Shown here one piece after another: positions 51,201 to 60,200 of a stretch of DNA of 64,000 bases. The notes under the pieces were generated by a model. The model made no database searches and had not been told where the DNA came from. It was given only the letters and a program-made list of their open reading frames with translations. The DNA lies in the NCBI RefSeq assembly GCF_001649575.2, contig NC_051443.1, forward strand, positions 12,878,694-12,942,693. The letters are read 5' to 3'. Made by a program: the position numbers and the translations under genes. The first letter of the stretch is position 1; every line of letters starts with the position of its first letter. Source of the DNA: Kryptolebias marmoratus (lineage: Eukaryota > Chordata > Actinopteri > Cyprinodontiformes > Rivulidae).

Positions 51201-54200
51201 AAGAGCAGAGCAGAGTCTGACTGATCTGAGCTGCTAATGATGCCGACGCTGCTGCAGGGAGAACGATGTCGGTCCATTAGGATGTGCGCTTCCGCTTCTG
51301 AGCTGAACCAGTTTTAGTTTGACCTCTTCAGAGCACAGTGTCGCTTAAAAAGACTGAGCCAGTGTAAATGTGAAATTAATCGGAAAATTCTAAACTCCTG
51401 ATAAATAACTTTCTGAGAACAGAAAGGGAAAATGTTAGAGAGAGGCAGTAATTTTACTCCAAGTGTGATCAAAGTAACCAATTACAAAACTTAAAGAAGT
51501 GCATATCACCTGCAACTTACGCAGGAAAGCTTGGACTGTGTGTTGTGTATAACTCTCAGCTACTACCACACTAAATCCTAGCTCAATATCTGTAAATCTG
51601 ACTAAGGTATAATCATCTTTGTTCTCTAAGGTTCATTTAGCTGTGGCAACCATTTTGAATCGGATTGACTCTTAAAGTCAATCAGTTGTAGATGTGCATC
51701 CAATGATTACTTTCTGAAGGTTTCATTAAAATCCACCCAGTGTTTCATGAGATATTTTGCTAACAGACAAACAGGGTTGACTCCAATAGTCAAAAGCAAA
51801 GTTTTAAGCGATTTTCTCGTGCGATTAGTTACTGTTCAGAGTATGTGTTAGGGTTGACTCTCAGCTACTACCACACCTAATTTTATCACAATATCCATAA
51901 AATAAACAGAGTTACAGCCAGTTTTGTGCTTGAGGTGGATTAGCTGTGGCAGCCATATTGAATCGGGTTGACTCCAAAAGCTAATCAGTTGCAGATGTTC
52001 ATCCAGTGACTACCGGCTGAACATTTCTTTAAAATCTGTCCAGTGGCTCGTGAACTATTTTGCTAACAGACAAAAAATGCGAGCGCACGCAGACTTTGGC
52101 AAAAACACCGTCACCCAGTGCTGTAATGGACAAGACATGATAGTCAAAACCAACAGTAATATGATGAGAATAAGGACTATTTCAGAAAAACATTGAATGT
52201 TCTTGCATTTGCATTTAGTTGATTTAAAAATATATGAGAACAGATTCATGCTTCAGGTATTTAAATCTTTTTTTTTTCCTTTGCAGCTACACTTTCCACA
52301 CTTCACTCCTCCGTCCCTGAGAGCCCGTGTGCAGGCTGTGATTGGCTCCTGCACCTGCCTGAAGTTTCCCATAATGGGACCACAGGTAGTTATCTCCCCG
52401 CAACGATTCCCATTTATTTCAACCTCAGTCTGAGAGGCACATAATAGAAAAATGGAGTACGGGAGTGATTACAGAGAACGATTCACACCCAGAGATGCTG
52501 CTATATAACACACGAATGCATTAACTTTGGAGGAAAAAAAAACTGCAGCGTAGTTCAACACCATTTCTTTCGTGTGGTTTTATGTTCAATTTCAGCTTCA
52601 ACTGTTCTTATTATCACCCGCAGTCAATTTGACAGAGACTGGGTGAAAATTTGGTGTGGCAGTGGAGCTAAGAGATGACGCGATACTGAATTAGATATTG
52701 TTATTTTCAAGGTTTGACCAAAATGGCCACAGCTCCGTCATTTCTCAACACAAGGTGATGTCAGTGTAAAACTCTGGCATGAAAGGCGGCGGGTGATATG
52801 CATTCCTTCAAGGAACGCTTGACATTTAATTTCTCTCTTACTTTTTAAGCAATTCCTAACAGTCAGCGGAGTTCCAAATTTCTTGTTTGTTCCTTTGTTC
52901 TTTATATAGCCGACATTTACAGCTTTGAAATTTGCGATCTTTACTTCACTTTCAGAATGTGCCCTTTTTTTTTTTTTTTACGTCTCCAACAGAGAGACAA
53001 AGAGACGCTGTGTGATGCTGGAGATGGTCCGATTGATTCAAGGCCACACACACACACACTCACACAAACCTTCGAGGAAGGGAAATCAACAAGCGTCGCC
53101 ATAGCAACCCCTCGGGGTAATGTGTGGCTCAATTCACAGAGGGTTTGACTCCTGATCAGCCCGCAGCGATCGTCTCCCAGGGTGGTGTGGGCGTCGAGGT
53201 CCAGCGGCTAAAGGGCAGGGTGAGTCAGGGACGATCGCGGGCCCGGTGTAATTTATCGGGGCGGCGCACTGCTCCATTATTCATCGAGCGGATGACTGGC
53301 TGTGGCAGAACGCCGAGCCAGGAGTGTGCGTGCACTTCAGGTTTGTGTGTCACTACAGGGAGACTGATTACAGGATGCAAAAAGGAGGAGATCCTAGTGT
53401 GGAAGCAGCAAAAAGGTTTCATCACCCGCCACCAAAGGTGAAAGCAATAATGGTTTTACCAGTATCTCATGAACCACTGGATGGTTTTTAATGAAACTCT
53501 AAAGGTTATCCTTGGATATACATCTACAACTGATTAACTTTTAGAGTTAACTCATGGTCGCCACAGTCAGCTAACCTTAGAAAACACAAAAATGTCTACA
53601 ACTCAACCGGTTTTGCAGATATTAAGTTAAAAGTGTGTGTGGTAGTAGCTGAGCATCATCTCAAATACATAGTCTGAGCACTACACAATGCATTTACTGA
53701 TAAAGTCAACTTTCAAAAAGTAATTATTGGGTGATCACGCTTAATGTCATTTACAAGGTTTGACTAAAACGGCTATAACTCCATGCCTTCTCATCGTAAA
53801 ATGATCTTAGTTTAAAACTCTGGCATGAAAGGCAGCAGGTGATATGCATTCCTTCAAATAAGTCTAGGCTTTTAATATTTCCCTTTATCTTCTTTATAGT
53901 CTGCAAACAGTGTCTAATTTCAACCGGCTGCAGTTCAAACCCACCTGGATGTGTTTTCCAGAGTGCTGCGGACTTCGCTCATCTGCTCCTTCCCAAAATA
54001 CACCACTGTCAGGTGCACCCGGCCATCCTGACGCAGGCAGACTTCCCTGTGCACAAAACACACACACAAAGAATGGGACATCGGGGATAAAAGCCTTACA
54101 TAAGCTGCGCACACGGGGGTTTGGAGGAAGGAAGTGAACCAGGACTTCTCTTCCTTCTGGAGAGAAGATGTGGAGGTTTTACGCTTGAAGTGAGCGTTGC

Positions 54201-57200
54201 CACAAAACAGTTTTAAAATTAGATCAAAGGAAAGCCAAATTGTCAAATTGAGTTAACAGGCCATCCCTCAACATAAACAGACAATGGTGTCTACAGTTTT
54301 GGCCCTTAAGTCCAAGTGCTTCCTGAGTTTTTTAATTTTTTTAATTTGATGTTTGAACTGCCAGAGATATTCTCGCAAACTGTAGAAATGTGGACTTACT
54401 GACAAAGGCGTCACATCATTAAAATAGAAATGCACTGGGATGACCAACCACAGCGCAGTCTCTGCTAATGAGGCACAAATTAATGCCGCCATCTTGGTAG
54501 GTGCTAGGCGGCGCCCTTTGTTTTTGCAGACAATGAATATCTGAGGAATAAAACTAAACTCACTCAAATAGTCAAATGTTTTACCAAAACCGTAGCCAAG
54601 TAACCAAAATCTAAATGCTAATAAATAGTGAATCAGTGTATAGGCTTAACAAAGGCTCAGTTATACATGTATAAATACTGAAGAGTATTATATAAGGCCT
54701 CAATATTTCCAGAATTACAAGGAAAAAAAATCTAAGTTGTTAGTCTAAGTGCAAATTACTACAGATACTGACAGCAGAGCTCTGGTTAGACTAAACAGAA
54801 TTACTTAAAGAGCGAATATGTACTTGTCTGGTTAAAAGGATTACAGCACTTGGTAATTTTATCACCAAGTTGAATACCAGCTAACTCGTAGGAAGTGACA
54901 TTTTATAAAGGTTCAATTAATTTGTTCTTTAGGCCTAATCCTTAAGTGCACTTAAGGATACAATACTTAGGGTACAGTAACATGTTAGGTTAGTGATTTA
55001 CTGTTAATTCTTAGCCAGGCTTGGTGGGAGGCTCATTTACAGAATACCTTTGTTTCCTGTTTTCACAATATGCATGTATATTTTTTATTAAAAAAAGGCT
55101 ATCTCTATTCAATTTTGGAGTGATGACAGAGAATACAGCAAACACAAGGCCTTAATGTGTAATATAAACAGTACAGAGTGCATGTAGCACTTAACAAGAT
55201 GGCTGCCATGAACCTCACCTACCACCCTCAGTGGTCATTCCAATGTGTCTCTGTTTTAGTTAGTGACACCATGTAAGTCTTTAGAAAAAGTTTGGGTTCT
55301 GTTAAATCGATGGGGAACCTGTGTTTCCCCATGTGTGTTCGGCAACATATTCTAATATTTTTGACACCATTTATGTTATTATAAATGCTGTTTGAAATAC
55401 ACTTTCTTTTTACAAGTACATTTTTCTTTGTCCCCATGTTTGGAAAGCAGATCAGCTATAACAATTTTATTGTGTGATAAAATAAAGACTATTTTCCAAC
55501 TTACAAGGTCAGAGTCCAAAACTCGCAGCTTTTCTTGCCTATTCGCAGAAGAAGATTCACATTTTTTTCCCCCCATTGAATGAATAAATAAGTTCTGATA
55601 ACAAAAAATATTGGTTGCGTTTATCACCCAGACACAGTCTGTGACACACGCTGCTTCTTCTATTGCACCTTTAATACAGATGAGAGAAAACTGTTTACTC
55701 AGCAACTCACTAAGTCTTTTAACATTTTTGCCAAGCTCTATATCAACCACTGCAGGACTGCCCAGGGAGGGTGGGCTTTTTAATGGGCTCCAACAATTCT
55801 TACTAAGCATGTAAAAAGAGCTGTGATAAGCAGCAGCAGCCAAACTATAAATCACACACATTAAGGAGGAAGTTTCCTCTACTGATCGTGGCAGACTGCA
55901 GAGCTGAAACAACCACGTTGTGCTGTTAGCTAATAAGTTTTGATTGATGTAATTTTAAAAACGATTTTCACTTTGTAGAGCAGCATTCACTGAGATTTAG
56001 ACCTTTCTATTCTATTTAAACCTTGATCATGACTTTATCTTGTTAGTATACAAACTGTACTTATAATTAAATTTGTTCAACATTTAAGATGCAACAACAT
56101 GTAGTGGTAGGTTCTTCCATTACTGTAACACCACCTCTTCATTTAATGTTATACAAGCTGGTGATAATAATGTGCCTGGGTTTATTATTCGATGAAGGAA
56201 ATTATCCCTGGGGTTTTATAGGGATTGATAAAGTGATCTGCAGTCTGTTAAATAGCTTTACTCTTATTCTTGCAGATATTCTGGTTATGCCTGCTAGCAC
56301 CAAATAAATTAACTGATAAGACCAAAAACACAGTTTTCAGAACTGCATTCTTCCTCACTCATCTCCTCACTTTGTACAATTATTAACCATGGGTATCTCA
56401 TTTTCCTGATAGTGTTACAAGAGATGAAAAAGAAAGGTTATGCATGATTTATGGCGTTTCCACTGATGCCACGCTGTTTGATGGGCTTCACAACCCAAAG
56501 CTGTGATGGATGATACGAAGGATTAAAGACAAGCCTAAATACCTGAAGTTGTGCATGAACTGTTTGAATTTATCCGTTCGTCCAGACAGTGGGACAACGA
56601 TGTTAATCAGGACGTCGGCTGTGTCCGCCCCCTCGGTTTTCACCTTCATCAGGGGTCCGAAGGGCCGGAAGAGGACCAGGCGCCTGAAGTCATGAGTGGA
56701 CTCCCCCCTGAAGGTCAGCTCGTACAGCGTCCCTTTGTCCTTCTCTGTCCGAGTGATACCTGATGGTTAAAACACAAACCTGAAGTCAGGACCAAACATA
56801 CTCATCTATGAACAATGCAATCGGACCTCATGAATCATGGTCTTTGGGTTCTGTTAAGTTTATCCAGCTTTGCTCTCCTTTTCTTATTTTGTATCTAAAG
56901 TTTGAGTCAGCTGTTTTTTCTTGCCCTAAAACCAGAGACCTGTACTATGAAGCAGGTTCAACATATTCAGAGCATCTTCAGGTGGTCTGGTTTAACTAAG
57001 GCTACCAATGGAGATCACACATCATGATGCTGTGACATCAATGATACAATCAATCCAGGTTTCTTGAATGTCATAAAAAAAAAAGATGCAATTGGCATCA
57101 GGTGACCACTCACAATCATGGACCAGAAAAAAAACAAAACAAAACAAAAAAAAAAAAACTGCTGGTGAATGTGTAAATTATTAAGCTTACCAGTATCCCT

Positions 57201-60200
57201 GTTACATTATTAAAGGACATTACATTAATATATACTTTTACTGAAGCACAAGAGACTGTTTCAACATATTCTTTCAGATAAAACCTTGATTGTTTTAAAT
57301 GTTTTTTGCTTTAAATGAAAAACAAAAGACACTGAAGGTCTAAGATTCCTTGAAGTACACATTTCCACCATCTTATAGGCTAGAGTTTTAAAGTATGTGA
57401 AACCGTGAAACTACGTGAAAAAAATAATGTTTCGTTACGTGCAAAGTCACGCAATATCGCGAGGTGTCACATAATGTGTTAGGGCTCAAAGTATGTGTTG
57501 TGAATGACCCTCAGCTACTACTACACTAAATGTTAGCATAATATCTGTAAAGCTGACTTAATTATAACTGTTGCTGTGTTCATGAAGGTGAGCTGGTTGT
57601 GGCGGCCAGCTTGAACTGGGTTGGCTCCAAAAGTGAATCAGTTGAGGACATCCAGTGATTACTTTCTGAGAATTTCCCTAAAATCCGTCCAGTTTCATGA
57701 GATATTTTGCTAACAAACACAGACACAGGCAAAAACATTATCGCCTTCAGTCTAGTTAGTCATCTAGTGAGTGCATTTCTGTCATTCCTGATCTAAAATG
57801 TTACATAAAAAGTGTTTACTTGACTTGTGATTTTAATTAAACCTTTAAATATTTGTTTTTATTAAAAATAATAACCAGTGAATCATGATAATGGAAATCC
57901 CAAACAGAGTCTGAACTTACCTCGATTAGCCAATGGCCGTGCGTTTGTAGGTTTCACACCATTAATTATCCCTCCTGCTGCGTGTTGTTTATTGCCTCCC
58001 ATAAAATATACAGTCCCAGTGTTGCTCTTTGCCAGATCCTTATCATTTTATTTGTGTTCTGTATTCTCTCATGTAAAGGCTTGTTTTTGCTTTTGTGCCA
58101 CACTCAGAAAGTTTTTTATTGGACTTCCCGCCTCGCAGCAGCCTTTGGCTTTATTTTAAAATAAATGTATTACTTGTTACTTGCCTCTGGAGCCTCCTCT
58201 GCATCACTACAGCCCGTAACAACAAGAGATAACATTTTCCCCTTTTAGCATCATTTAAGAATTTTCCATAACATAAAAAAAATATTTCAAAGGAAACCTC
58301 CCCCCCATCATGTCTTTGTGCATCCATCATCAATTCTGTGTGACAAATTAATGTTTTCTTGCAGAAACAGAAAAGCCTGTGAGGACATGAGATATTCTCC
58401 ACTCACTCTGGTGGTTTTGGAGCCAAGAGCCATAACAGCACGCAACACACTGAAACTCACAGACATGGAGGCTATTTTAGTCATTTTGGACTAATGTTCT
58501 TGTTACTGGCTTTAACATCAGCCCGTTCCCCAAGAGAGAAGCTGTTTTCCAATTTCTCTGCCATTACTAAGACTTTTACTCGCCAGCTGACCCTGTGAGG
58601 TTGCTGTGCAAAGAGGAGGAAAAGTAAAAAGGGAAACCTGATGCAGAATGTGAGAAGTGAGAGCAGACAGAGGAGACAAATAGGAAGGAAGCAGTAGGAG
58701 GTGAAAGCAGTGATGTATGTGATCCTCGAACAAAGACTTGGAGACAGAAACAGTGGCAGACAGACGGGGGGATGTTAAAAGATGTCAGATAAAGAGAGGA
58801 GAAACAGAAGGCTTTCTGTGGGTAAAGACTGACAGAATGATAGCAGCGCAAATTAAAGCCTTGTTGTTAAAACGGAATGCTTCCTGTGATGGAAGACCTC
58901 ATTTCCCCAAAGGGACAGGAAGAGATTTCATTTAGTAAATTAAATTGTTGAAGGATTTAGACTAAATGCCCTTACTTCCTGTCTCAGTCCTACTGTCTAA
59001 CTGCACGTCTCCGTCTCTTTCTGGCTGGAGAGCACATTGTGCACGTTTTTATTGTCTGTGCATAGTTTTAATTCACCAAATTGTTAATGCAGCTCTGAAA
59101 CTTTCCGAAATATATCAGTCTCGCCATCTCAGCTGCCTTTTATTGAGATAAGAACTGCTGGCCCAGGCTCTAATAAAAATTGATATCCATTAAAGACAAT
59201 TAAAAGGAGCAAGCAGCACTGTACTATTCTCTAGATGAGATGCGGAGGCCATTTATGTGAATAGGTGCACACACACACACACATAAATGTACACCAATAT
59301 ATTAAATCAGACTCGCATAAACACTTAATGTAGATGATAGGACCACACACACAAGAAGCTTTATATTTTAGGCCTTGTTCACATAAAAACACAGTTTTGC
59401 CAAAACAATCTTTTTATTTACGGTTTCTAAAAATATCTTTGTAAACATGGCATCGTTTTTGGAAACCCTAGCACCCAAAATGACCAAAAATCCCGTAGTA
59501 ACTGTGCCAGGCCTGTATGTGGCGCTGTAACACTGTCACAAAACAAACAAACAAACAAAAAAAAAACCCCACCAAATACAGGAAACAAGACATGGAGTGT
59601 TAGCATTAAACTCACACACTGGGTATAAACTGTAAACACAAGAAGAAGACATGCTTGGGGTTATAGGTCAGATTACAGGTGGGGCTATGATGTCATCGTT
59701 TTTTAAAAAGGTTGCATTTTTGCCGTCTACACAAAAATGCAAAGGTGAAAGAGTGAAAGACTGATGAGCTAACAGCTAGTTCGATCTGAGCCAAGATCCA
59801 GTTAGATTGATGCTGTCTAAAAAACAGCTCTAATCTCAAAGTCTTCATTAATTGTTTTAACAGGAATTGTTTTAAGACAACAGTAATGCAATCCGATTTG
59901 GTCTTGTGCCACTCAAGACTAGCCATTAGCTTGTTATTCCAACAATATCAAATCCATTTCTCCAAACTGAGATTGTTTAAAGAGCTATTTACAACAGATA
60001 CGATATTAACTGCTTTTAACTACCCCACAAGCCTCATTTCAAAAGATTTAAACCATCATTTTAACCTCAGGCGGCTTTTTTCTCCCAGCAATGTGCTCCT
60101 ACTGATCTCGGTTAAACTACCATCTACTAACACACACTTGAGACAGTGAAACACACGCGCACACACACGCTTCCTAAGTGAACGAGGAGCAGCTGCGCTC

